Part shown: in pieces, positions 1-5,941 of the stretch
Layout: each line of letters starts with the position of its first letter
Numbering within the stretch: the stretch's first letter is position 1
Assembly: GCA_027625215.1 (NCBI GenBank)
Contig: JAQBWJ010000035.1
Span: 1 to 9,524, forward strand
Origin: Candidatus Poribacteria bacterium
GTDB lineage: Bacteria > Poribacteria > WGA-4E > GCA-2687025
Length of the DNA stretch: 9,524 bases
Direction: 5' to 3'
Made by a program: the position numbers and the translations under genes
Notes under the pieces: model-generated
Database searches by the model: none
The model's input: only the letters and a program-made list of their open reading frames with translations
Told to the model about the DNA's origin: nothing

Positions 1-1151
1 TCGGCGGAGGCGTGCGTCGGGATCAGCGAGGCGTAATACGAACGGCTCAACGACTGCGAGCCGCCCATCACCAACCCGACGCAGACGCCCAACGCAAAAA
101 ACTGGAGCGTCGTCGTCACGAAATAGCCGAGCACCATCACCCCGCCCCATCCCACCAGCGACAAGATGATCGCCGGGCGCGCGCTGATGCGGGTCGCAAT
201 CCACCCGAACAGGTACGACCCCCCAAACGCGACGAACTGGATAATCAGCAGCGTCACCATCAGCGCCGTCGAACTCAGCCTCAACTCCTGCTTGCCGTAG
301 ATGGTCGCCATCATGATGACCGTCTCGGTCGCGTCCTGATAGACGATGAACGCGAGGACGAACAGCCCCAACTGCTTCAACTGCCCGAACTTCCGCGTCG
401 TGTCCCAGACGCGGCGATAGCCGAGCGCGAGGTAGCCGAGTCCGGCGGGGTAGCGACGGTACTGTTCGGGGAGCGTCGCATCGACCCGCGCCTCTTTCAC
501 CAGAAAGACGGTGAACAGCGCGAACCCGCCCCACCACAACGCCGCGAACAGCATCCCAACCCGTGCCGCCGTCCCGACATCCAACCCCAATTTCTCGTGC
601 ATCGAGACGATGGCGAGGCTCAACGCGAACTGAATCCCGCCGCCGATGTAGCCGTACGCAAACCCGCGACTCGATACCCAGTCCCGATCTTTCTCGTCGG
701 CGATGGCGGGCAGAAAGGCGTCGTAAAAGACGTTTGCGCTGATGAAACCGACCTGGGAGATGAGGAACAGGGTGATCGTATACCACGCCATGCCGCCGCG
801 CGCGAAGTAGAGCCCGCACGTCGCCGTGACGCCCATGTAGGCGAAGAAGACAAGAAACCGCTTTTTGATCGCGGCGAAATCGGCGAGCGCGCCCAGCACC
901 GGAGCGGTCAGGAAGACGCACACCGCCGCCGCCGACACCATGAACGCCCACACCGCTTCGGGGTCGTAATGTCGCCCCAAGACGTTCATGCCGTTGGGGA
1001 TGATCGCGTCGGCGAAGTAGACGGGAAGGATCGCCACGACGACGGTTGTCGCGTAGGCGGAGTTCGCCCAGTCGTACATCGCCCAGCCGAAGATGGTGCG
1101 GCGGTCGCCCTTCGATGCGTCGAGCGGCTGTTGGGACGGTTGGGTCGTCAT
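1..1151 (-). CDS. MFS transporter, UMF1/Atg22-like family (partial, C-terminus off the left edge)
   Basis: Read on the minus strand from ATG at 1151 this frame stays open for 383 codons to the window edge. It encodes a polytopic inner-membrane protein. The start of the first membrane segment reads FGWAMYDWANSAYATTV (about residues 21-37), a hallmark of the UMF1/Atg22-like branch of the major facilitator superfamily. Further family-like blocks are SSRGFAYGYIGGG (160-172), YQDATETVIMMATIYG (271-286) and GGSQSLSRS (363-371). Hydrophobic segments lie near residues 32-50, 68-90, 98-117, 121-140, 165-184, 198-217, 262-281, 296-318, 327-345 and 350-366. Family members are usually a little over 400 residues, so only the last one or two helices should be missing. 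The substrate is unknown; the yeast relative Atg22 exports amino acids from the vacuole. A GGGAG lies 15 nt before the ATG, somewhat far for a ribosome site. The gene is divergent from the TolC-family gene. Family call is firm; substrate is not. Confidence 0.88.
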   Translation of the reverse strand, partial: MTTQPSQQPLDASKGDRRTIFGWAMYDWANSAYATTVVVAILPVYFADAIIPNGMNVLGRHYDPEAVWAFMVSAAAVCVFLTAPVLGALADFAAIKKRFLVFFAYMGVTATCGLYFARGGMAWYTITLFLISQVGFISANVFYDAFLPAIADEKDRDWVSSRGFAYGYIGGGIQFALSLAIVSMHEKLGLDVGTAARVGMLFAALWWGGFALFTVFLVKEARVDATLPEQYRRYPAGLGYLALGYRRVWDTTRKFGQLKQLGLFVLAFIVYQDATETVIMMATIYGKQELRLSSTALMVTLLIIQFVAFGGSYLFGWIATRISARPAIILSLVGWGGVMVLGYFVTTTLQFFALGVCVGLVMGGSQSLSRSYYASLIPTHASA

Positions 1152-1258
1152 CTGACTTGTGTGTGGCTCCCTTACAGACTTTCCGCGAAGACGGAACCGC
1201 TTGACGCCGTGGCGCCGTTTCCTCATCAGGTTTGCGTGATTCAAGCGCGAAAGTCGCC

Positions 1259-1288
1259 TTGACCCATCGTTTTCGCGCTGAATACTAT
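1259..1288 (+). promoter_or_regulatory. candidate sigma-70-type promoter for the TolC-family gene
   Basis: TTGACC (1259-1264, five of six matches to the -35 consensus) is followed after 18 bp by TACTAT (1283-1288, four of six to the -10 consensus). It lies in the 253-bp divergent gap and points towards the gene at 1405. The -10 is overlapped by the palindrome at 1275-1310. This is inferred from motif matching only. Confidence 0.35.
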
Positions 1289-1310
1289 ATCTGTTAGAGA
1301 TATTCGGCGC
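1275..1310. promoter_or_regulatory. imperfect palindrome, possible operator in the divergent gap
   Basis: The left arm GCGCTGAATA (1275-1284) and right arm TATTCGGCGC (1301-1310) are inverted copies with one mismatch. The 16-nt centre itself contains TCT-gtt-AGA (1290-1298). It sits between two transport-related genes and covers the candidate -10, an arrangement typical of a repressor operator. No adjacent regulator gene is visible, and an RNA hairpin is the alternative reading. Confidence 0.4.
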
Positions 1311-1404
1311 GACGGGCTCGACCAGGATGATGACGGATGGTTCGCCCCCCGCGATTGTAACACGGTCGTTGACGCCGCAACATTACTCGGTCAGGAGACT
1401 TGGC

Positions 1405-2799
1405 GTGGAGCGCGTATTTTCCTTTGTTCGGAGAGCGGTTGTGACGGGCGTCGCGATGGCGTGCGCGGTCGCGTCAGCGCAGGAGGGCGAAGTCCCCACC
1501 TACACGCTGGATGACGCGATTCAATATGCGTGGGCGCACCACACACAGATGGGCATCGCCGCCGAAGCGATTGAAGCGGCGAAGGCGGGCGTCGGCGTCG
1601 CGCGCGCCGGGTTCATGCCGAAGGTGTCGCTGAACGGCTCTTACACCTACAACGGCAAACTGGCGAAGCAGGTGCTCGACTTCGGTGACGCGGGCGGTTT
1701 TCCCACTGGGGCGGGCGAAGGCGTCGATCTGCCGACCGTCGAAGACCCCGCGACGCAAAACGAACCCATCGAGTTCGAGTTCGGCACGAAGCGGGACTAT
1801 CGCGGCATCGCGCAGTTGGAACAGCCGCTGTTCACATGGGGCAAGATTCGGAACGGCTACAATCAGGCGCAGACGGTCGTTGACGCGGAAGAGCTCGCGT
1901 TCGAGACGACGAAGCGCGACATGGCGTTGCAGGTGACGCAGGCGTTTTACGGGGTGATTCTGGGCGATGAGGTCGCCGAAGTGTCGCGGGCAGGGTTCGA
2001 GCAGGCGCAGAAGCGCTTGGAGACGGCGAAACTGCGATTCGAGGCGGGCGCGGCGACGAAGTTGGACGTGTTGCAAGCGGAGGTCGGCGTCGCTCATGCG
2101 ACCGCGCAGATGATCCGCGCGGAGAACACGATTCGGTTGTCGCGGCTTGGGTTCGCGCTCGCGTTGGGAGTCACGCCGGACGAGACGAACGACGTGACGC
2201 TTGTCGGCGATCTCGCGTTCGAGAACGTCGAAGCCGATCCGGTGACGCTGGTCTATCGGGCGTTGGAGGCGCGCTCCGACCTGCTGGCGTTGCGGGCGCG
2301 GCGCGAGGGGGCGGAGTACCTCACCAAGATTGCGAAGGCGGGCAACAAACCGAACGCGGCGGCGACCGGAACGTACTCGTGGAACGACACCGAGAAACAG
2401 GACGCGCAGACGACGTGGTCCGTTGGCGTGGGCGTCAACTTCCCGCTCTTCGACGGTTTTGCGACGCGCAACGCGACGAAACGCGCTCAGGCGAATGCCC
2501 GGCAGTTGGACGCGCGCATCCAAGATTTGCGCGGGACGATCACCTATTCGGTGGGACAGGCGTACGTCGAGTTCAACGCAGCGCGGGCGGTCGTCGCGGC
2601 GCAGGAGAACGCGGTCGCTCAGGCGGAGGAGGCGTTGCGTATCTCTAACCTGTCGTTTGAGAACGGGTTGATTACGAGCGTCGAACTCTCCGAAGCGGAG
2701 TTGACGCGCACGCAGACTCAGTTGTCGTACCTACAGGCGACGTTCGACGCGGTGATCGCGCGGGCGCGGTTGGAGTACGCCGTCGGCGCGGAGTTGTAA
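1405..2799 (+). CDS. TolC-family outer membrane efflux protein
   Basis: This is a 464-residue outer-membrane channel protein of the TolC/OEP family, which trimerises to form the exit duct of tripartite efflux pumps or type I secretion systems. I chose GTG at 1405 because AGGAG (1393-1397) lies 7 nt upstream and because this start gives a clean signal peptide: basic residues R9-R10, a hydrophobic stretch and an ASA|Q cleavage site near residue 25. The frame is open back to ATG 1327, but that start would bury the signal. Two OEP repeats are evident. The first covers about residues 34-255 (YTLDDAIQYA, then PLFTWGKIRNGYNQA at 141-155 and long heptad-like helices to 250). The second covers about 280-464 (PLFDGFATRNATKRA at 347-361, final helices 395-464). 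The aligned PLF blocks mark the ends of the beta strands. No periplasmic adaptor or inner-membrane pump is encoded next to it, so the partner must be elsewhere. Confidence 0.93.
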   Translation: MERVFSFVRRAVVTGVAMACAVASAQEGEVPTYTLDDAIQYAWAHHTQMGIAAEAIEAAKAGVGVARAGFMPKVSLNGSYTYNGKLAKQVLDFGDAGGFPTGAGEGVDLPTVEDPATQNEPIEFEFGTKRDYRGIAQLEQPLFTWGKIRNGYNQAQTVVDAEELAFETTKRDMALQVTQAFYGVILGDEVAEVSRAGFEQAQKRLETAKLRFEAGAATKLDVLQAEVGVAHATAQMIRAENTIRLSRLGFALALGVTPDETNDVTLVGDLAFENVEADPVTLVYRALEARSDLLALRARREGAEYLTKIAKAGNKPNAAATGTYSWNDTEKQDAQTTWSVGVGVNFPLFDGFATRNATKRAQANARQLDARIQDLRGTITYSVGQAYVEFNAARAVVAAQENAVAQAEEALRISNLSFENGLITSVELSEAELTRTQTQLSYLQATFDAVIARARLEYAVGAEL

Positions 2800-2826
2800 A
2801 ACGTCATCGTTTCTTGAGTTCGGAAA

Positions 2827-2870
2827 TGTGGGGAGAACCCTTTCTTGGGAAAGAAACGGTTCTCCCCACA
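2827..2870. repeat. long hairpin repeat downstream of the TolC-family gene
   Basis: The arms TGTGGGGAGAACC (2827-2839) and GGTTCTCCCCACA (2858-2870) pair perfectly over 13 bp. The interior TTTCTT/AAGAAA can extend the stem almost to a GGG loop. A pyrimidine tract CCCCTCTCCC follows (2871-2880). It resembles the dispersed GGGAGAGGGG-type intergenic repeats found in many GC-rich genomes. It lies 27 bp past the stop codon and could end transcription or protect the 3' end, but there is no T-run, so I do not call it a classical terminator. Confidence 0.7.
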
Positions 2871-2928
2871 CCCCTCTCCCAAAGAACCTTGTCGTTTTTG
2901 AGATGTTGTCCGACATCGAACCTCGCCA

Positions 2929-3315
2929 TTGACGATATTTAACGAATCGGATAACCTTTCGGGGACGTACGATGCGGCTGTCCGCAAGTTCACAAACGGA
3001 GGATGGGTTCCAACGATCCGAGTTCAGTACACCGTTCGGGCGGAGTTCGCCGACCGGAACCAAGAGAATATCAACGCGGTGATGACGGAACTTCGGTCGT
3101 TGGGGAACGACGACGTACAGTATGCGTCGTACCGCCTCGAAGACGGGAAGACGTTCATGCACCTCGTCCACTACAATTCCGAAGATGCCGAAGAACTTCC
3201 GAGCAGCCTCGCGTCGTTCGCGCATTTCCAAAAAGAGCTCCGTCCGAACCTTGAAACGCCTCCCGACGCGCAGGACTTGGAACTCGTCGGCTCGTCGTTT
3301 GAGATATTCGGGTAA
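2929..3315 (+). CDS. hypothetical protein, dimeric alpha/beta-barrel-like (start uncertain)
   Basis: The conserved-looking part starts at residue 31 with RVQYTVRAEFADRNQENI and runs to the end near 128. The pattern is a beta strand, an amphipathic helix (about 41-56), two strands around QYASYRLEDGKTFMHLVHY, and a helix rich in F, Q and K. That is the style of small dimeric alpha/beta-barrel (ABM-like ferredoxin fold) proteins. I cannot assign a function. The only ordinary start in the open frame before the domain is TTG at 2929, which has no clear ribosome site. The frame is open back to 2902. A good GGAGGA (2998-3003) instead lies 12 nt before an ATC codon (3016) exactly at the domain edge. 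The first 29 residues of the TTG form may therefore not be made. The next in-frame GTG/ATG, near 3080, would cut into the domain. Confidence 0.6.
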   Translation: MTIFNESDNLSGTYDAAVRKFTNGGWVPTIRVQYTVRAEFADRNQENINAVMTELRSLGNDDVQYASYRLEDGKTFMHLVHYNSEDAEELPSSLASFAHFQKELRPNLETPPDAQDLELVGSSFEIFG

Positions 3316-3336
3316 AGGCGGTTTCGTGAACGAACC

Positions 3337-3369
3337 CCTTCCCCCACCGGGGGAAGGTTGGGAAGGGGG
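3337..3369 (+). repeat. G-rich hairpin repeat overlapping the queG leader
   Basis: CCTTCCCCC (3337-3345) and GGGGGAAGG (3349-3357) form a perfect 9-bp stem with an ACC loop. A second purine run, GGGAAGGGGG (3360-3369), follows. The layout (hairpin then a trailing G-rich copy) matches the repeat at 8387-8421. The trailing run ends 5 nt before the queG ATG and must serve as, or overlap, its ribosome binding site. Confidence 0.7.
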
Positions 3370-3374
3370 CGGCG

Positions 3375-4544
3375 ATGTCAACGACAGTCAACCGCGCGCC
3401 CGACGACCTACCCGATCTGACGACCCGCCTCAAAGCCCGCGCCCTCGAACTCGGCTTCGACGCGGTCGGCATCACGCCGATCACCCCCTACCCCCACGCG
3501 GACGCCTTCACCCGATGGCTGGAAAACGGCTATCACGGCGAGATGGCGTATCTGGAACGCAACGCGGAACGGCGGCTCGATCCGCGCGAGGTCGTGCGGG
3601 ACGCGCAGTCCATCGTCTGTCTTCTCAAATGCTATCGCACCGACGAAATACCCGAAGACCTGCTGAACGACCGAACGCGCGGCATTTTTTCTCGATATGC
3701 GTGGGGTGATGACTACCACGATGTCATCGGGAAGTCGTTGAAGCGGCTGTACGAGTGGATCGAGACGGACGCGGAAGATGCCGTCGAGGGGCGCGTATAC
3801 GTCGACGCGGGACCCGTGTTGGAGCGGGAAGCCGCCGCGTTCGCGGGACTGGGGTGGATCGGCAAGAACACGATGCTGCTCAACCGCGCGCATGGGTCGT
3901 ACTTCTTTCTCGCCGAGATCATCACGAACGTCGCCTTTACCCCCGATGCGCCGACGACCGACCACTGTGGCTCCTGCACGAAATGCCTCGACGCCTGCCC
4001 GACGGACGCTTTTCCCTCGCCGCATGTCCTCGACGCGACGAAGTGCATCTCCTACCTCACCATTGAACAGAAGGGGGCGATCCCTAAAGAGTTGCGGGAA
4101 GGGATCGGCAATCGCGTGTTCGGGTGCGACATCTGCCAGGAGGTGTGTCCGTGGAACCGCAAGCCGGAGTTGTGGGAAGATGAGGCGTCCCGCCCGCGCG
4201 AGGGGTCGGTCGCGCCGCCGTTGGTCGAGTTGATGGGGTTGGATGACGAGGGCTTTCGGGAGCGGTTTCGCAAGAGCCCGATCAAGCGGACGAAACGGCG
4301 CGGGTTGCTTCGGAACGTTGCCGTCGCGCTGGGGAACGCGGGAGATCGGGCGGCGGTTCCGGCGTTGATCGCGGCGTTGGGCGACGATGAGCCGCTGGTG
4401 CGGGCACATGCGGCGTGGGCGTTGGGGCGGATCGGTGGGGAGGACACGGTTCGGGCGTTGCGGTCGGCGTTGGAGAGGGAAGACGATCCCGACGTGTGTG
4501 CGGAGATTGTCGCAGCGATTCCGTTTGCCGAAGCCCATCCATAG
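3375..4544 (+). CDS. queG: epoxyqueuosine reductase QueG with C-terminal HEAT repeats
   Basis: This 389-residue cytosolic enzyme reduces epoxyqueuosine to queuosine in tRNA anticodon wobble positions, using cobalamin and two [4Fe-4S] clusters. The N-terminal DUF1730/cobalamin-binding part covers about residues 15-190. It holds the VDAGPVLEREAA block (143-154) with D144, which aligns with the catalytic Asp of the family, and GLGWIGKNTMLL (158-169). The double-cluster ferredoxin domain has C198, C201, C204 and C208 (CxxCxxCxxxCP), C224, and C251, C254 and C258 (CDICQEVCPWN). All eight cysteines of the family are present. Residues 307-385 form HEAT-like helices (AAVPALIAALGDDEPLVRAHAAWALGRIG), as in the longer QueG forms. 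The ATG at 3375 is preceded by the G-rich run of the upstream repeat, giving a purine-rich ribosome site. No other queuosine gene is nearby. The alternative QueH pathway is excluded by the domain structure. Confidence 0.95.
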   Translation: MSTTVNRAPDDLPDLTTRLKARALELGFDAVGITPITPYPHADAFTRWLENGYHGEMAYLERNAERRLDPREVVRDAQSIVCLLKCYRTDEIPEDLLNDRTRGIFSRYAWGDDYHDVIGKSLKRLYEWIETDAEDAVEGRVYVDAGPVLEREAAAFAGLGWIGKNTMLLNRAHGSYFFLAEIITNVAFTPDAPTTDHCGSCTKCLDACPTDAFPSPHVLDATKCISYLTIEQKGAIPKELREGIGNRVFGCDICQEVCPWNRKPELWEDEASRPREGSVAPPLVELMGLDDEGFRERFRKSPIKRTKRRGLLRNVAVALGNAGDRAAVPALIAALGDDEPLVRAHAAWALGRIGGEDTVRALRSALEREDDPDVCAEIVAAIPFAEAHP

Positions 4545-4546
4545 TC

Positions 4547-4591
4547 GCTTGCGGTTTCGGAGAGATTCTCACGTCACCTCCTGCGGAGGCT
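4547..4591. repeat. REP-like palindromic repeat, copy 1 (left flank of the IS)
   Basis: The stretch shares GCTTGCG, TTCGGAGAGA, CTCACGTC and CTCCTCAG in order with the repeat at 5823-5868. It contains a perfect small hairpin, CCTCC-TGC-GGAGG (4577-4589). The copy appears interrupted by the insertion sequence: the final CTCCTCAG merges with the left terminal repeat of the IS. It starts directly after the queG stop. Confidence 0.6.
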
Positions 4592-4620
4592 CCTCAGTGC
4601 ATCACCGCAAAAGTTCTTGC
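4592..4620 (+). repeat. left terminal inverted repeat of the IS630-family element
   Basis: The sequence begins CCTCAGTGCATCACCGC and ends AAGTTCTTGC. Compared with the reverse complement of 5761-5789 it differs only at three positions (C/G, A/C and C/G). The transposase stop codon lies inside it (4602-4604). Confidence 0.9.
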
Positions 4621-5300
4621 GGGTACAACCGTTTGAGTTTGTCCCGTGCCTGATCGACGGAGAACTGCCAATGGATCGTCGTGTTAAGGTCGTTTCGAGC
4701 GGATTCCCATGCGGCAACCTCCGTTTGGAGCATATCGAGGTCGGGAATCCGCCGATTCAGACATTCGCGCGCCAAAACGGACAGTTCCAGTTCGATCATG
4801 TTCAACCAACTCCCGTGAACGGGCGTATCGTGAAACGCGATGTGCCGCAGCAACCGACGCGCTTCTTCCGGCGGGAACACCGTGTAGAACGCCGATGCGC
4901 GATGGGTGTTCAGGTTGTCCAGCACCAAATGAATCGTGCGCGCACCGGGGAAGTGGACATCCACCAGTTCCCGGATGGCGTGGCAAAACTCCACGCGCGT
5001 CCGACGCGGGGCGATCACCGCATGTCGCCAGCCCGTGCCCGGACAGAACGCGACCAGAAACTGGCACAACCCTTCCCGATGGTACTCGTAATCCTCCCGC
5101 GCGACCTCGCCCGGACGCACCGGCAACGGCTCACGCACATGGGAAAACAGCATATACGGACGTTCATCGAAACAGACGACCGGCTCATCGACGTTGAACG
5201 GTTGGGCGTACAACTCCAGCAGGTTTTCCATCCGGCAAACAAACTCCGGATCGACGGTCGGAATACACCATTGACGCTTCAACCACGGCTTCAGATCGCT
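4602..5300 (-). CDS. IS630-family transposase, orfB part (DDE catalytic domain), made by -1 frameshift from orfA
   Basis: This frame carries the catalytic half of the transposase: 232 residues, counted from the serine codon read just after the slip. The DDE triad is D45 (VCFDERPYM), D128 (LVLDNLNTH) and E170 (GSWLNMIELE), the typical IS630 motifs. In the fused protein these are D183, D266 and E308 of 370 residues, a normal length for the family. The frame is open upstream to 5555, but those extra codons only overlap orfA and encode no recognisable protein, so I take the slippery site (5300-5310) as the true entry. The C-terminus (WQFSVDQARDKLKRLYPQ) is also typical of IS630 transposases. The product cuts at the terminal repeats and inserts the element. 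The reading frame is intact, so activity is plausible. Confidence 0.88.
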   Translation of the reverse strand, partial: SDLKPWLKRQWCIPTVDPEFVCRMENLLELYAQPFNVDEPVVCFDERPYMLFSHVREPLPVRPGEVAREDYEYHREGLCQFLVAFCPGTGWRHAVIAPRRTRVEFCHAIRELVDVHFPGARTIHLVLDNLNTHRASAFYTVFPPEEARRLLRHIAFHDTPVHGSWLNMIELELSVLARECLNRRIPDLDMLQTEVAAWESARNDLNTTIHWQFSVDQARDKLKRLYPQELLR

Positions 5301-5713
5301 TTTTTTAAAAGTCGTCGGACCGTGTCGTCGGAGATCGTCGTCTCCGGATATCGTTCCACGAGCCGATCCGCCAACAGTTGCATCGTCCAGTGGACGCTCC
5401 CTTGCGGGGGATTGCTGCACGCCGTGGCGATCAGAAATGCCTGCTGCGTCCCGTCCAAACAGGGGGGACGACCCCGGCGCGGGCGTTCCTGGATCGCGTG
5501 GGCGACTCCACCTTCGACAAACCGACGGCGAACCGTTTCCACCGTTCGTAGGCACAACTCCGCCTGTTGCGCGGTCTTTCGACCGGATAAGCCTTTATCC
5601 AGCAACAGCAGCGCGCGGATGCGTTTCAACTGGCGAGCCGAAATCGTCCCTTTGCGCGTGCGCGTCTCCAAATCAGTTCGTTCGTCATCACTCAACACCA
5701 CACGGTATTTCAT
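5291..5713 (-). CDS. IS630-family transposase, orfA (HTH DNA-binding domain)
   Basis: OrfA encodes 140 residues starting at ATG 5713, chosen because AGGAGG (5726-5721 on the minus strand) lies 7 nt upstream. The frame opens earlier, but that start has no such site. Residues 25-77 (SARQLKRIRALLLLDKG, GRKTAQQAELCLRTVETVRRRF) form the first helix-turn-helix, followed by the basic linker RPRRGRPP (77-84) and a second winged-helix-like part (VHWTMQLLADRLVE, 107-120). Together these bind the terminal repeats. Near its end the frame meets a run of four T and seven A, then stops three codons later. A -1 slip there continues into orfB and yields the full 370-residue transposase. Unshifted orfA alone would bind DNA without catalysis and may act as a self-inhibitor, which is an inference from other two-frame insertion sequences. 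Confidence 0.87.
   Translation of the reverse strand: MKYRVVLSDDERTDLETRTRKGTISARQLKRIRALLLLDKGLSGRKTAQQAELCLRTVETVRRRFVEGGVAHAIQERPRRGRPPCLDGTQQAFLIATACSNPPQGSVHWTMQLLADRLVERYPETTISDDTVRRLLKKAI
5300..5310 (-). promoter_or_regulatory. -1 ribosomal frameshift site (slippery run) in the transposase
   Basis: On the minus strand the sequence is TTTTAAAAAAAG. In the orfA frame it reads CTT TTA AAA AAA GCG, so both T TTA AAA (5309-5303) and A AAA AAA (5306-5300) fit the X XXY YYZ pattern. A -1 slip gives AAA AGC GAT CTG and enters orfB. The orfA stop follows within 9 nt (5293-5291). Confidence 0.82.
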
Positions 5714-5760
5714 CGCGATGCCTCCTGTTGGAGATCGAACGATACCACCACACGATTCAT

Positions 5761-5789
5761 GCAACAACTTGTGCGGTCATGCACTGAGG
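5761..5789 (-). repeat. right terminal inverted repeat of the IS630-family element
   Basis: Read on the minus strand it begins CCTCAGTGCATGACCGC and ends AAGTTGTTGC, matching the left repeat at 26 of 29 positions. It lies 47 bp upstream of the orfA start codon. Confidence 0.9.
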
Positions 5790-5870
5790 CTCCGTGCCGA
5801 AGAATCTCTAGCCCGCAACGTTGCTTGCGTTGAATTCGGAGAGACCCTCACGTCGCTTCGCTCCTCAGGG
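5790..5870. repeat. REP-like palindromic repeat, copy 2 (right flank of the IS)
   Basis: A first arm (GAAGAATCTC, 5800-5809) and a second arm (GAGACCCTCACG... CTCCTCAG, 5841-5868) flank a centre with the perfect 10-bp palindrome GCAACGTTGC (5815-5824). CTGAGG at 5784-5789, shared with the IS end, pairs with CCTCAG at 5863-5868. This is the type of repeat whose spurious translation contains CHPEERSDV in many genomes. The second arm shares its sequence blocks with the copy left of the IS. Confidence 0.65.
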
Positions 5871-5902
5871 TGACAGGTGGTTGATTGACGTCGGATAATC
5901 GC

Positions 5903-5931
5903 GCAACAATTATTGCGGTCTTGTACTGAGG
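5903..5931 (-). repeat. solitary diverged copy of the IS right terminal repeat
   Basis: The sequence GCAACAATTATTGCGGTC... ACTGAGG matches the right terminal repeat (5761-5789) at 24 of 29 positions, in the same orientation and without a gap. No transposase remnant adjoins it. Its outer end (ACTGAGG) runs into GGAG and so forms part of the ribosome binding site (GAGGGAG, 5928-5934) of the gene at 5942. Confidence 0.7.
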
Positions 5932-5941
5932 GAGAATCGCG

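Larger units (their letters stand above)
4592..5789 (-). mobile_element. IS630-family insertion sequence, apparently intact (about 1.2 kb)
   Basis: The element has matching terminal inverted repeats (4592-4620 and 5761-5789) that agree at 26 of 29 positions. It carries a two-frame transposase on the minus strand occupying nearly all of its length, with all three DDE residues present and no stop codon breaking either frame. The size fits IS630/Tc1-mariner elements. Neither end is flanked by the TA dinucleotide expected of the family. Instead GAGGCTCC occurs at both junctions (4586-4593 and 5786-5793), overlapping the repeat tips, so the exact boundaries are uncertain by a few bases. It separates queG from the cupin gene. 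Confidence 0.88.

Noticed and set aside
12..1262. A 416-codon plus-strand open frame at the left end
   Set aside because: It is rich in Arg, His and Gln and resembles no fold. The minus strand of the same region encodes a convincing membrane transporter, so this is its antisense shadow.
1474..2523. Long minus-strand open frame opposite the TolC-family gene (with similar ones opposite queG and the MBL-cupin gene)
   Set aside because: Such frames arise because GC-rich codon use leaves few stops on the opposite strand. Their translations are Arg-rich without motifs, and the sense-strand proteins are clear.
2827..2870. Rho-independent terminator after the TolC-family gene
   Set aside because: The stem is strong, but a T-run is absent on both strands next to the stem, so it was recorded as a hairpin repeat.
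3003..3254. Alternative frame starting at ATG 3003 directly after GGAGGA
   Set aside because: It has the better start signal, but its translation is Arg- and Pro-rich without structure, while the overlapping frame carries the barrel-like domain.
4617..5873. A 418-codon plus-strand open frame across the insertion sequence
   Set aside because: It lies antisense to both transposase frames, has low-complexity composition and runs through the right terminal repeat and a REP-like repeat.
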